From Larix sibirica (taxonomy: Eukaryota > Streptophyta > Pinopsida > Pinales > Pinaceae), in the NCBI GenBank assembly GCA_004151065.3, contig NWUY0300004723.1, forward strand, positions 18,144 through 41,368: a DNA stretch of 23,225 bases. The letters run 5' to 3'. Within the stretch, counting starts at the first letter, position 1; each line of letters opens with the position of its first letter. Below the pieces are notes generated by a model, which was given only the letters and a program-made list of their open reading frames with translations, was not told the DNA's origin and did no database searches. Of the stretch, positions 1 through 9,847 are shown piece after piece. The position numbers and the translations under genes were made by a program.

Positions 1-835
1 TATTGGTAATAGTGGGTAGCCCTTCTTAGTTTCCGCAATGTTGTACTTGTTTTTAGGGACTTCATCACTATATAAGGTATGTTTAAGTATCAACCTCCTC
101 TATATAAGGTATGTTTAAGTAACATAGGCCCTAGTGCCATTGATAGGGAGAGTCAAGGGGAAACACCCCTATGTAGTTTGAGACATCACACCAAAACCTC
201 TGCAACATTTGGTGTACACAAGATTGTGCACACCATGTAATAGTTCATGTGTACATTTCAACTTCTTTTGTATGCTCATTATAATGTTTTGGTGATGAGG
301 TTGTGGTGCAACAATGAAGATGGTTACATATTAAATTAGTGATAAGTTTCATTTCTTTAAAACACAATGATAGGCATCTACAATTGTACCTGATCCTTAG
401 ACTTTGGATCTCAAGTGCAAGATTATTGGTAATAGTGGGTAGCCCTTCTTAGTTTCCTCAATGTTGTACTTGTTTTTAGGGACTTCATCACTTGAAGTGT
501 AGGTTTGGGATGCAACAATAGTCAAGTGTAAGATGTGATTACAACAATGTAATTAAATAAAAGTTGGTTCAGGAGTAGTGATAAGCATTTGGTACACAAC
601 TTCACACGGGTCAAAAACATAAATTTAATGTACCAAACTCTTCCATATAAGGTATGTTTAAGCACTATGGTCCATGGTATCAATGGTAGGTGGAGTCGAG
701 GGGCAACAACTCCATGGGGTTTGAGAAATCATCCTAAAATCTCTACAACATTTGATATAGACAGCACTATGCATGCCAAGTAATAAATCATGTGCACACT
801 TCAATGCTTTGTATACACCCATTATAACATTCTAC
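1..835. repeat. Diverged direct (tandem-like) repeat, two copies
   Basis: Positions 1-69 recur at 424-492 with one mismatch seen (offset 423). The stretch beginning at 102 (ATATAAGGTATGTTTAAG) recurs more loosely at 645 and stays alignable to about 300 and 835, through shared words such as TTTGAGA, CTCTACAACATTTG-like and CATTATAACATT-like. The offset grows from 423 to about 543, so one copy has gained or lost about 120 bp between the two blocks. The first copy starts at the window edge and probably continues outside it. Short open frames here have no recognisable protein and are not called as genes. Confidence 0.8.
68..120. repeat. 21-bp direct repeat, 32-bp period
   Basis: CTATATAAGGTATGTTTAAGT occurs identically at 68-88 and 100-120. 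The second copy of the larger repeat (near 645) has only one such unit, so this is a local duplication in the first copy. Confidence 0.85.
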
Positions 836-1730
836 ATTTGACAAAATATATATACCTACATCACTTTATGTTGTGTGTTAACACATGTATTCCAATAAGA
901 ACATACAATCCATTAAGAAGATAAATAATCACACCATCAATAATTATGAAATCAACTCACTTTTTATAAATCTTGTAATTGAAATACTCCTATCTACACT
1001 GAATACACTAAACATTATATTAACAAAATTATAACATAAAATTAATAATAAAAAAATTTATTATTTTCATTCTTTATCAATATACTTTATACATATTTAC
1101 AGATTATATAAATAATATTATTTAATTTGATGTATACATATTTATTTATTATTTTTATTCATAGGTTTCCACTCCTTCACTTAATCAATACAAATTATAT
1201 TAACTATACTTTAATTTACATAAGAATTCACAAAATTATTTTCCCAAACACTACATCTTTACAGCACTTACTATGGTTCAAACATATCGTACATTAAAGA
1301 AAACATTGAAATGAGATTACATACATCATATTAAGGTGGCCTTCTTGGCAACAAGGATGAGTAAGTGGGCAAGGTCAAGATCTCATATGATGACCACTCA
1401 ATCAATTGTATTTCCTTTAATGGAATTTTTTTGGATTTTACTGAGGAGGATTTGAAATTTATTTTGGATTTCACAAGATTTCGTAGCACTACTCATGCAC
1501 GACATTTATCCAAGTTGCCTTGGTGGTGAGCTTGTCAACTATGTCTTAAAAGTAGCTTGATCACACAAACTTTTACCATCGTGAATGTTCTGCCTTTTAA
1601 GTGTGTCTCACAAGGGGACAATAATTTTATAATCACCTAAATCATTATATGGGCATTATATGGATAATATGAGTTACATGGGCATTTAGTTAAAGGAAGG
1701 GTCATTATACTAGTTAATAGAAGGGTTATT
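836..1730. other. AT-rich non-coding stretch, nothing recognised
   Basis: The stretch has very AT-rich runs, especially 960-1260, with stop codons in every frame. A slightly less AT-rich part at 1330-1620 has no convincing coding frame or known element signature. I see no RNA gene here. Confidence 0.5.
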
Positions 1731-1996
1731 ATACTTGTTTATATTGTAAATGTGATTATGGTTTAGTTCTAAAGAATATAGATGTGGTTTTTATTTGAGA
1801 AAAAAATAATTTGATATTTGATATTTTTAATGAGAAAACAAATTATACAGTGTTTATAATTTTATACTTGTTTATATTGTAAATGCGATTATGGTTTAGT
1901 TCTAAAGAATATAGATGTATTTTTTATTTGAGAAAAAAATAAATTTATATTTGATATTTTCAATAAGAAAACAAATTATACAATGTTCATAATTTT
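1731..1996. repeat. 133-bp tandem duplication, two units
   Basis: The unit at 1731-1863 beginning ATACTTGTTTATATTGTAAA is repeated at 1864-1996 with a handful of substitutions and no obvious change of length (period 133). Both units carry TTATTTGAGAAAAAAATAA and AAACAAATTATACA-like words. It is AT-rich and non-coding. Confidence 0.9.
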
Positions 1997-2206
1997 AGGC
2001 ACTATGAGTATATAATCTATTTTTAAACACAAAATTGACTTTAAACATGTACTATGTTTACTTAATTATAATTTTTTTAGGCTTCTTACAAACAACATTT
2101 GTTCATCTCAATAACATACAATCTTTTACAAAAATTACAACTTTAGTACTCATTCAACATTATCAAAAATAAAAATAAAAACTTATCAAGCACTCACCCA
2201 TGCTTC

Positions 2207-4025
2207 CTATGACCCAGGACCACTAAAGGGAGATTTATAAATATGAAATCCCCCCCCCCCTCCAGTGTTGCTTAAATAGGGTTCCTTCATACATCATCAT
2301 TGCTTCTTTCGAGAGATTATCAACTTTCAAGTTAAACTCTCTATAAATACGAGAAAATGAGATGTGTTCAAACTTCTTTTTTCTCCTCCAAGCATTGATT
2401 TATGATTGGAGTCAACATTAAGTTTTAAAAGTTTTTATTGTTTGCCCAATCCATCATCAACTTGGAGTCTCCAAATTCCTTTAAATAATTTAAACCTTTC
2501 TCCGCTATTGTTTTCAATATAATCTACAAAGCATAAAATTTAGCTCGCCCATTTGTTCCTTGCCCACCTATATATTTCATAATTCTATAATGAGATGACT
2601 CAAAGAAGAGAATGTATTTTTATAATTGAAAATGGGCTCTTTTAAAATTCTATGATGATTATATTTTGGAGGTTTCTAGCTGCCTTTAATGGTTGAATTG
2701 ATTTTGTGAGTAACCTATGCAGGAGCCAAATCCAAACCTTGAAATAACATTTTGTTCCTTCATAACCAAATTCCCCATATAACATAGTAAGGAAGAGCTT
2801 TAAAAACTCTTTTTTAATTGATCATTTATCCAAGAATAAAGGCACTATACCAGAGTTAATTGTTCCCACTTGTTTCTTTAAGAAGAGACTTGTAGCGTTT
2901 CATTTCAAACGTCCAGAAAAGGAGCAATTGAAAATAGATGATTCAATGTTTCTTCATGACTCCTTATCTCCCTATAAGGATAGATATTTTGTCGATTTCC
3001 AATTCCAAGCCCATAAATTGGCTCCATTATGATCTGTTAGTCCTTCAAGAGAGAAAATATGCATAAAATGAAGTTCATTCGCTAGTGCTTTTGATAATTC
3101 ATAAGTTCCTTTACAACCAATCCATGGATATTCCCTTATTCTTATTTTATTTCCCCTTCCTAATCTCCAACTTGTCTATATTCCAATTAAAGGGAAGGGC
3201 CTTACCAATTCTTTCCAAAATATTGATCATCCTTGTAAGCTTTTCCTTTCCACCCTAAACCAATCTCCCCTCAATATGCCCCTTAAACATATAGTTTTCA
3301 TTACTTTTCTCCAAAGGCCTTCAATATAAATTAATCTCCAAAGGCTTCTAGCAATAAGGGCGATACTAAACATGTAGATATTCTTAAACCCTTATCCTCC
3401 TATTTCTTATGGAGTTACCACTATTGTTCATTTTACCAAAGTAAAACCTTCTTTTTCCTTTCTCCCAGTCCATAAGAAACTAAAGCACTTTTGTACGATC
3501 TTACTTAAAATTCCTTTGGTATATGTGCACTGGAAATCCTGTACACTAGGATAATTTCCAACACTAATTTAGTCAAAGACTAATCTAGCACCTAGTGACT
3601 ACCATCTGTTACACCATACCAAAATTATGGCTTCTATCTTGTTAAACAACCACATACAATCCTCATATTTATAAAAAAAAAAAATTAATTTAAAACTCAA
3701 ATACTTTACCCCTTGGTCTAGATCAGAATAATTCATAAAAAATAAAATTAAAATTTGTAAATTTATATCTTTTCTAAGTCATTCAACAACAATGATGACT
3801 TAGTCATATTAATCTCCATCAATGTATCGTTGCAATAAGTATCTAGTATCTCCTTGATTGAACCTTGACCAAATAACATGATATCATCCACAAAAAATAG
3901 ATGTGAGATTACCACCTCATATGTTAGCGTTATCCCTTTTAGTTCCCCTCCTCTTCTTGTATCATTTATTAGCATAATTATGCCTTCAACCACCAATAAA
4001 AATAAGAAGGGTGATAAGAGGCATC
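2207..4025 (-). pseudogene. LINE A ORF2 remnant: reverse transcriptase, zinc-finger region, RNase H
   Basis: Minus-strand frames give RT text with SPFLFLLVVEGI followed by the catalytic block HLFFVDDIMLFG near 3860-3900, so FVDD takes the place of the usual FADD. Then come connection-domain phrases such as SLWRLIYIEGLWRKVM (about 3300-3350) and a zf-RVT-like HEETLNHLF (about 2935-2965). IWLRRNKMLFQG follows near 2740-2780, and last an RNase H domain with ALWIIL, FGDSKLMMDWAN (about 2430-2530) and IYREFNLKVDNLSKEA. The frame ends at a TAG at 2207-2209. Frameshifts and stops are spread throughout, so it cannot be expressed as one protein. An 11-bp G run (C11 at 2250-2260 on the plus strand) lies inside the RNase H C-terminal frame. 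Family assignment is firm; exact frameshift positions were not resolved. Confidence 0.82.
4011..4025. repeat. Target-site duplication, left copy (15 bp)
   Basis: GTGATAAGAGGCATC at 4011-4025 matches 5809-5823 exactly. It directly abuts the poly(A) tail (T10 on the plus strand at 4026-4035) of the inserted retrocopy. Confidence 0.9.
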
Positions 4026-4416
4026 TTTTTTTTTTAACAGAAACGGTTACCAGCTTTGATTATGAGAAAAAAAGATAGATAGTACAAAATAGAGGCCGAA
4101 TAGAATGCTCCCATGAATGGAAATCATCCCTCATGCCTATTTCATCTTATTCATTCTGAGAGCTATCCTTGTATCTTCCTATTCTATGATAACAGTAACT
4201 TCTGACGAACTGCCCTAGTAGTAATATGCAGAAATAAAACATTTTAATGCTTCTGTCTTTTACAAAACTGGATTATTAAACAGTCCAGATTACCCAAAAA
4301 CGCGGCTCGTGCCTATTCTACGAAGTCCATACATCATAACCAAACTATTATAAATAAAACATAACATTACTGAGCAAGAGAGGTCCAACCCAAGCTCGTA
4401 ACCAGCAAAGTTCTTA

Positions 4417-5090
4417 CTACAGACCAAAATCCATGGCAGCATCAACAGAAGCTGCTGCCCCATTCTTTTCAGTGCTGAGATCCACGAAATTTCCTTCATT
4501 GGCCATGACTTCTGTAATTTTTCCATCTTCCTGTTGATGTCCTCCAATTCCATGCCAAAAACCTTGCGCTTGCGAGCCTTATGGGGGAATGCCAGACCTA
4601 GGGTATATTCTAAATGCTCCACCTTCTCAACAATGTTTTGATACTAAGCTTTTGCTTCAGTATGGGTGGCATAAGCCAAATTGTACAGACGGGTTGAGAG
4701 CTTCTTATGTTCCAGGTTTTCGCCTCTGATCATCCAAGATTACAGCTCCAATTCCTGCAGCCTATCGAGGAATTCCACTTCAAATTTGGAGATGGTGTGT
4801 TTCCCAGCTTATCCCTGTGGATTTTCTGCCCCAACATGACAGCAGCAAGGGCCACACCCGCGCTTGCTCTCCACTTTGACAAAGTCTCCCCTCACTTCAT
4901 CGATATGCGAGCCTCTGTTGCAGCCACTGTTCGACCCTCTCCCCACTGTGAAGCACCTCCTACATTTCTGGGCCGCCTCGCCTCTCTCTTGAGGATGCCT
5001 AGCTCCATGGAAACAAACGCCACCACGCCCCTAAGGACGGCCAACACCATGGTTGTCCATGCTTCCTCCAACAGACCGAACAACACTCAA
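4417..5090 (-). pseudogene. Unrecognised coding fragment, coiled-coil-like, broken
   Basis: I do not recognise this protein. Minus-strand reading gives ARRPRNVGGASQWGEG, then a TGA (AAG TGA GGG), then LAAVMLGQKIHRDKLG in the same frame. After a one-base frame change near an A run (about 4795) it continues as ISKFEVEFLDRLQELEL. A TAA and a TAG follow, around RLYNLAYATHTEAKA, then VEKVEHLEYTLGLAFPHKARKRK and MELEDINRKMEKLQKS. A second frame change (about 4510) leads to ANEGNFVDLSTEKNGAAA and a stop at 4417. The middle is rich in Glu, Leu and Lys with heptad-like spacing. It has no visible introns and lies in a poly(A)-tailed retrocopy, so a processed host transcript is plausible. A non-coding LINE 3' tail that merely looks coding is the alternative. 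Confidence 0.5.
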
Positions 5091-5400
5091 TTCTCCGAGC
5101 AATAATGCAAACAACTCACCTCGTAGAGCACTCAAAACGGCGGAATGAATAGTCGGATGCTTCCAGATCCAGATATAAACAACAATCCCCATCTTGCATG
5201 CTGGACAGATGGCAAGTTGGCTGGTAACAATAAATTTGAGTGTGTGTGGGCATTGATCAGGGTTGTAAGGAGCCGTCGAAAATTCAAGGGGATCACCCCA
5301 AAGATTTAAAAAATTGAACCCAATTGAAATGTGAGCTAGGTGGAACTTATAAAGCAAGGTTGTTCGATTTTCAATCCAGATCATTAGAATTGTCTTTGGA

Positions 5401-5808
5401 TTAGGGGATCCAAGAGTCTACCACGGGCTCATTGCTGCAACTTAGCACACCATAGGAGAGGGTGACACCAATATCAACCATTTCATCGGCTTGACCATTT
5501 AGGTCACGCAAGATATGCCTAAACTTAAGATCTTGAAATTCGTTGCTGATATGAAGAAGGAGGTGATGCATTTTCAAGGTGGGGTCCTTTCGTTTGCCCA
5601 CAATACTTCTGGCTTCTTTGATAATGATAAGGGAATCGCCTAAGACCATAAGCTTCCTAATTCCCAACTTGATCACAGTCTTCGGCCCTTTGATAAGGCC
5701 AAGCCACTCAACCCCGTTATTGGTTTTTCTTCCTATGCTCTAGGCAAACTCCTTCTGCTTGTTCCCCTTGGAATAAAAAATTACTCCCCCCGCGCCTGCC
5801 AACCCTGA
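5401..5808 (-). pseudogene. LINE RNase H domain, 5'-truncated (in the retrocopy)
   Basis: The minus-strand frame opens with SGLAGAGGVIFYSKGNK, the first strand of the plant LINE/RVT_3 type RNase H. It lacks the preceding Asp-containing turn, because the retrocopy begins there. Retained catalytic candidates are Glu in NNGVEWLGL, Asp in VLGDSLIIIKEA and Asp in LNGQADEMVDIG near the C-terminus. One in-frame TAG interrupts it after KEFA (about 5742-5744). The frame ends with VVDSWIP and a stop at 5401. The domain would hydrolyse the RNA strand of an RNA-DNA hybrid in an intact LINE; here it is dead by truncation. Confidence 0.8.
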
Positions 5809-5823
5809 GTGATAAGAGGCATC
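5809..5823. repeat. Target-site duplication, right copy (15 bp)
   Basis: GTGATAAGAGGCATC at 5809-5823 is identical to 4011-4025. On the minus strand it encodes part of the RQGC(P/L)LS motif of LINE A RT, which is the insertion target. Confidence 0.9.
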
Positions 5824-5990
5824 CTTGTCTAATTAAAGATAACATGTTATGTTGTACCAAGTTTCAATTACTTTTCATATATAAATAAATATTGATAATC
5901 AAGTGTAAGTGCTAAATGATATTGACAAACTAAATTTTCATATTATAATAATATAGACAAATAAATGTTTATGTTAACAATTAATCTTTC
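5824..5990. other. AT-rich boundary between LINE A and LINE B
   Basis: Only the bases next to 5823 still read as LINE A RT on the minus strand (LIRQG). The rest is AT-rich with no frame. LINE B begins on the plus strand somewhere after about 5990; no terminal repeat or duplication was found to fix the border. Confidence 0.45.
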
Positions 5991-6599
5991 GATGGAGAAT
6001 TTTACATTTTATTGACTTCAATTGTGAGGGAGGTGATGGGAGGAGAGGACACATGCTAGGAGGAGAGAGGGTGTATGGGATGGGAAAGCATAGAAGGTTG
6101 TACAATTGACAGATATCAGTACAACAACACGAATGGGGCAGGGAGGGTGTACAAATCATGGATGAGGAGACATGTATGCCTCGGGGGTTTCAATAAGTCG
6201 ATGGAGAACTTGTTACTTATGGAGGTAGACCACAAGGAGCCACAATGGGATTGGAGAATGGTTATTGTGTCTAAGCAAGTTATAGGATCATTCTCTTTTA
6301 GACTAAACCACCTTGAATTACTTTGATGGTGATGGATTTATCCAAGTTGTGGTGAGATCGTTGAATGCCAAGTTTATAGGGTTTGGGGCTTCCATATCAA
6401 GTAAGACCAATGAATATTGATCGCCACTTCCTTCAATGGGGAATTTCATTTCCATGGAGGAGGAGTCTGTGGTGGATTTGAGCCTAAATATGAAGACAAC
6501 ATTGGTTGAAGGAAGCAATGGTATGGAGATGGGTTTGAACTAGGCATGTGATCTATTATGCATTGAAGGGTTTACCCCTTCCCATGAGGATTATGGGTT

Positions 6600-7400
6600 G
6601 CTCCACCTATTGGATAATCTTATTTGGATGTCATGCATATAGTGTTAGAGGAGACATGGGTTATTCCAACAAAGCATGTGCAACATAATACACATTTGCA
6701 GGGTGAGGGTCCTTGTATTGAGTTTCCCTCACACACCCTGGGGAATAATGTTAATGCATATAAGCATATTAAGACGATTTCAACTTCTTTCTTACTGACA
6801 ACAATGAATACTTTGAGGGGAGTTATAATCTAGAAACATGTGATGTGATTTTTCTCTTGTTTTTGCAAAGAATGTTGGATAAGGAATTTAACCTTAGGTT
6901 TATTCTGAACTAGGAGACCAAGGGAATCTCCTTAAATTCATATTAAGGTTTGGGGTCTAAGTATGTATGCTTGCTACTTAATTTTGATGCAGTATTGTGA
7001 CACATGCTATAGTTTCATACATGGAACCTTTTTTGGTCTCTCAATTATGTTTATTCCTAGATGGTGAATTTCAACTTAGAGGACTTTGGTTAGGAGCATT
7101 TCACACCTTGGTTGGAATTTCTAGCTTTGCTTGTAGAAATTCATGAATTTGTTGATTTGTTTTCCCATAGGTTTAGCAAGATTCCAATTGTATATGGCTA
7201 GCATAAATCCTTCCATTCCAATCCAAGAGTGAGTGTGGAGGTGGAATTGAAGTTGAAGCTTCCACCTTTTATCTATGTGTGCATTGTTAACGATTCGACA
7301 ATAGATGGTTAAATACTTAAATTTACCAAATGTGTGCTTTTCATGCCAGGATCAGGATCAACTTATAAGGGTTACCATCACATTGGACCTAAGTTAGGAT
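6600..7400 (+). pseudogene. LINE B ORF1 remnant: DUF4283-like region and zinc knuckle
   Basis: The clearest part is 7070-7400. VSVEVELKLKLPPFIYV (about 7230-7285) resembles the conserved VEVDL...LP.FI segment that follows DUF4283 in plant LINE ORF1 proteins. After a frame change comes KYLNLPNVCFSCQDQDQ (about 7312-7365), which carries the CX2C start of the CCHC knuckle; the His and last Cys are lost or out of frame. Upstream, EHFTPWLEFLALLVEIHEF (about 7095-7155) resembles the PVWV..P.LP.E strand of DUF4283. No start or end could be fixed, so the coordinates are approximate. The intact protein would bind element RNA as the LINE nucleoprotein. Confidence 0.55.
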
Positions 7401-7926
7401 GAAGTGAAGGGGGTGTAGTTAGACCCACTATTTCTTCTTAGTGGTTGGGGGTAGAGAGTACTTCAATTGATTTGGGATAGGTTTTTGGGGGAAGTGGACC
7501 CTCGATGTCAGTTGGACAAGGAGTAGTAGGTATTCCCTTTGGTGGTTCGTTCCAAGGCTCTTTGAATATCCCTAGTGGCTTATTGGTGTAGCCAATTACC
7601 CAAGCTAATAATTCTTTGGTGGTTGGGCATTCTTGATAGATTCAAAATCCTAACCCTGTGATTGGTCAACTCATCCTATGACAAACAACATGAAGGTGGA
7701 GGCAGGTTGGCAAGTGCACTCCAACAAATAGAAGGAAGTTTTGTCCCAGTTTTGTCCCATGCTTGTTAAGACAATTTGGTTGGGGGGGGGGATTTGAGAC
7801 CTATTCCATGAGTTGAGTTAAATATTAAACCCCCACTTTGGAGCATCGGTCTATTATAGATAATAAATTTACTAGTTTAGGAATTCATCTTCCTTTTGAA
7901 TGAAGATATCCTTATTATCCTCGACT

Positions 7927-8437
7927 ATAAGAGGGATGGTGATTCCTATCCATAAGAAGTTTGTAAATGGTGCGTTATAGAGATTCAAACCAGACATGCA
8001 CTTCCTTTAGGAGGTAATGTTAGCTGGATTTGAGCTTCATAATTGGATGAACTATTGTTGGAATGGATCGTTCTAGGATACATATCATTATTAGGGTAGT
8101 GGGGTATGGTGTTGACTGATTCTTCTTATTTAAAGAGTTTTATAGTGGATCATGGCATGGATCTTGAGGATTGGTGTATATGGGTGACACGAATGGATTA
8201 GGATTGATAATATGGATCTATGCAATTTATGCTCCTAATATTAGTTCAAAGCGTGGACAACATTGGCATTAGATGGCTTCTTCATTGTCATTCATAGATT
8301 GGATTGTTGGAGGGAATTTCAACATGATAGAGTGGGATATTAATTAAAGAGGAGGTGTAGGAAATGTAATTAGTGGTGTGGAGAATAAGGATTTGTCTCA
8401 ATGCAAGGATTCTCTTTATGTATTCCTTCCCAATTGG
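7927..8437 (+). pseudogene. LINE B ORF2 remnant: apurinic-type endonuclease domain
   Basis: The first block (7927-8020) reads IRGMVIPIHKKFVNGAL, stop, RFKPDMHFL, stop, EVM. This matches the NxRG...P(D)xxFLQE(T) start of LINE endonucleases with the catalytic Glu still present; both TAG codons (7978-7980, 8008-8010) sit where Gln is expected. After frame changes, a second block (8201-8437) reads WIYAIYAPNISSKRG, stop, then FIDWIVGGNFNMIEWDIN. In this block the usual GGDFN has become GGNFN, losing a catalytic Asp. Next come GGVGNVISGVENKDLSQ and LPNW. The domain, which would nick target DNA for priming, ends at the CACTA-type terminus. Confidence 0.78.
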
Positions 8438-8843
8438 AAAAAAATGAGTAGACACTACAAGGAGAACACCTTGTAACAAATGTTTTTGCGAAAATTCCCC
8501 CCAAAAGTTTTCCCTTCTCCGTTCATAGCGAAGGCTGGTAGCAGAGGAGGGCACCTAGAGTTTTTTGCGGAGATTTTCACAATGATGCACTTAAAATAAA
8601 TAAAAACGCATCACTGCATATCTATACCAAACACATCAGTGTGTATAACGTAAAACACACTGAACACACCAAACTCATTTATGCTTCTAAAATTTTGAAT
8701 TATCGATTTTAATATTAAAATTTTTTAAATTTGTTCAAGTGCTCTATAACAAATATGGCACACTTGTGTGCGTGTCAAATATGCACCAGTCGAGTTAAAA
8801 CAAACAATTTTAATTTAAAAAAGAAAAAAGAACTACATTGGCG

Positions 8844-9115
8844 TGATATAAAATACGACCCACCGGTGCTAAAAAAATGCAAGCATCACTAACCCTTATT
8901 ATTAAAATAAATAAAATATAGTTTTATTTTTAAAAAAATGCATATAGGCATCGATGTGCCATGAGAAAACGACGCACTGGTGCTAAAAAATACAAGCACT
9001 GCTAACCCTTGTTATATATATATAGTTTTATTTAAAAAAATAAATTCACATCGACACATCAATGCTCCATGGGAAAACGACGCACCGATGTGGTATTCCA
9101 TGATGCACCATAAGG
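8844..9115. repeat. Degenerate subterminal-type repeats, period about 108-114 bp
   Basis: Three spaced copies of a motif close to CGACGCACYGGTGCTAAAAAA occur at 8856, 8970 and 9078. Between them lie shared words: CACTAACCCTT or CTGCTAACCCTTG, TATAGTTTTATTT, and CATCGATGTGCCATGAGAAAA. Each core contains a near palindrome (CACCGGTG in the first). They are AT-rich and non-coding. Confidence 0.75.
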
Positions 9116-9389
9116 GGTTAAAAAAGTTTCTTGTTCAATAAAATAAAATTAGCACTGTATTGGCACACTAATCTCTTCGATGTGTACAAACCATTGAGAC
9201 ACACATGTTTTATATGTTAAGGAGCACCAAAATATCAAATTTATTTAAATCAATAAAGTGAATATTGGTGCTCCTCTTCCAACATGCCCTAGTGCATTTC
9301 CCTGTCACGTGGCACATTGCGGAAGGGTGAAATAAATAAATAATTAATTACCTTGAACTGAAAATTCATTTTTAAATTTCCTCCATACA

Positions 9390-9590
9390 TCCAACCACTC
9401 ACCCAAACATTGGTGCTCATAGACCCTGTATGAACGCCCCGACTTCAGTGCTCTACTATACCCATTACTCATGTTGGATAGCTTTGCTGACCAATTTTGT
9501 TTGATTACATTTTGGAAAAAACTCCTTTTTCTGCCGCCTGGGCTGACAAGAGACCAGGTAAATTATTTATTACCTCCTTATTTTCCTTTA
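9390..9590 (+). other. Less repetitive core of the CACTA-like element; possible exon remnant
   Basis: This stretch lacks the repeat motifs on both sides and is richer in C and G. It ends in GACAAGAGACCAG followed by GTAAAT at 9559-9564, a reasonable splice-donor shape. No protein family is recognised and the frames are short. It might be the remnant of a 5' exon of the element's own gene, or captured sequence. Confidence 0.25.
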
Positions 9591-9847
9591 TGCCAGATTA
9601 AAAATCAAAATTCACCTTTAGTTTGCTAGGATTTTCAAAATTTTAAAAAAATTCCGCGTTGTGTGCTTATTTGCTTCGGCTTGCGCTGGAAATTCACCAA
9701 CGATGTGGTATATTTGCATGCAAAACATACCATTGGAGGTGCATATACAATGACTCATCGTGAATGATGCACAATCAAAAGAAGCATCACACCATTTAAA
9801 AAATTAAAAAAATATCACTACGGTGCATTATAAATACATTGGCACCA

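Larger units (their letters stand above)
4026..5808 (-). mobile_element. Poly(A)-tailed retrocopy inserted into LINE A
   Basis: The 1783-bp segment is bounded by perfect 15-bp direct repeats and ends on the minus strand with A10 touching one repeat. These are the marks of target-primed reverse transcription by LINE machinery. Its 5' end (5808) starts inside an RNase H domain just after where the first catalytic Asp would be, which is ordinary 5' truncation. Reading on, it holds the rest of RNase H (to 5401), about 300 bp of unclear sequence, a coiled-coil-like coding remnant (about 5090-4417) and a 3' untranslated stretch to the tail. It may be a LINE with a 3' transduction, a template-switch chimera of LINE RNA and a host mRNA, or a LINE with an unusually long 3' region. 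Confidence 0.85.
2200..5990 (-). mobile_element. LINE A: degenerate L1-clade retrotransposon, interrupted by a retrocopy
   Basis: Reading the minus strand, the LINE runs from an eroded upstream part (about 5990-5809) through RT, connection/zinc-finger and RNase H to a stop at 2207. It is split by an inserted retrocopy at 4026-5808. On the upstream side the RT motif reads RQGCLLS up to the 15-bp duplication, and on the downstream side it resumes as SPFLFLLVVEG. Removing the insert and one duplicate copy therefore gives a continuous RT motif. No 5' end, ORF1 or endonuclease was recognised, so the element is 5'-truncated or too decayed upstream. Seen: motif order and insertion. Known: this RT to RNase H order is typical of plant L1-like LINEs. 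Confidence 0.8.
5991..8452 (+). mobile_element. LINE B: heavily decayed LINE with ORF1 and partial ORF2
   Basis: Plus-strand remnants occur in the LINE order: a purine-rich leader (about 5990-6100), ORF1 with DUF4283-like and zinc-knuckle text (to about 7400), and the ORF2 endonuclease (7927-8437). Stops and frameshifts are dense, more so than in LINE C, so LINE B looks the older insertion. RT and 3' end are absent because the sequence switches at 8453 to a CACTA-type terminus. It lies head-to-head with LINE A. Confidence 0.72.

Noticed and set aside
589-783. 64-codon plus-strand open frame
   Set aside because: It lies in the diverged repeat, its homologous copy near 100-240 does not keep the frame, and the product resembles nothing known.
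2250-2260. C11 tract as a possible element end or regulatory site
   Set aside because: It lies inside the LINE A RNase H frame (a Gly run), so a coding homopolymer with slippage explains it.
4707-5105. 132-codon plus-strand open frame
   Set aside because: It is antisense to the coding-like retrocopy frames; the GC-rich stretch leaves the opposite strand open by chance.
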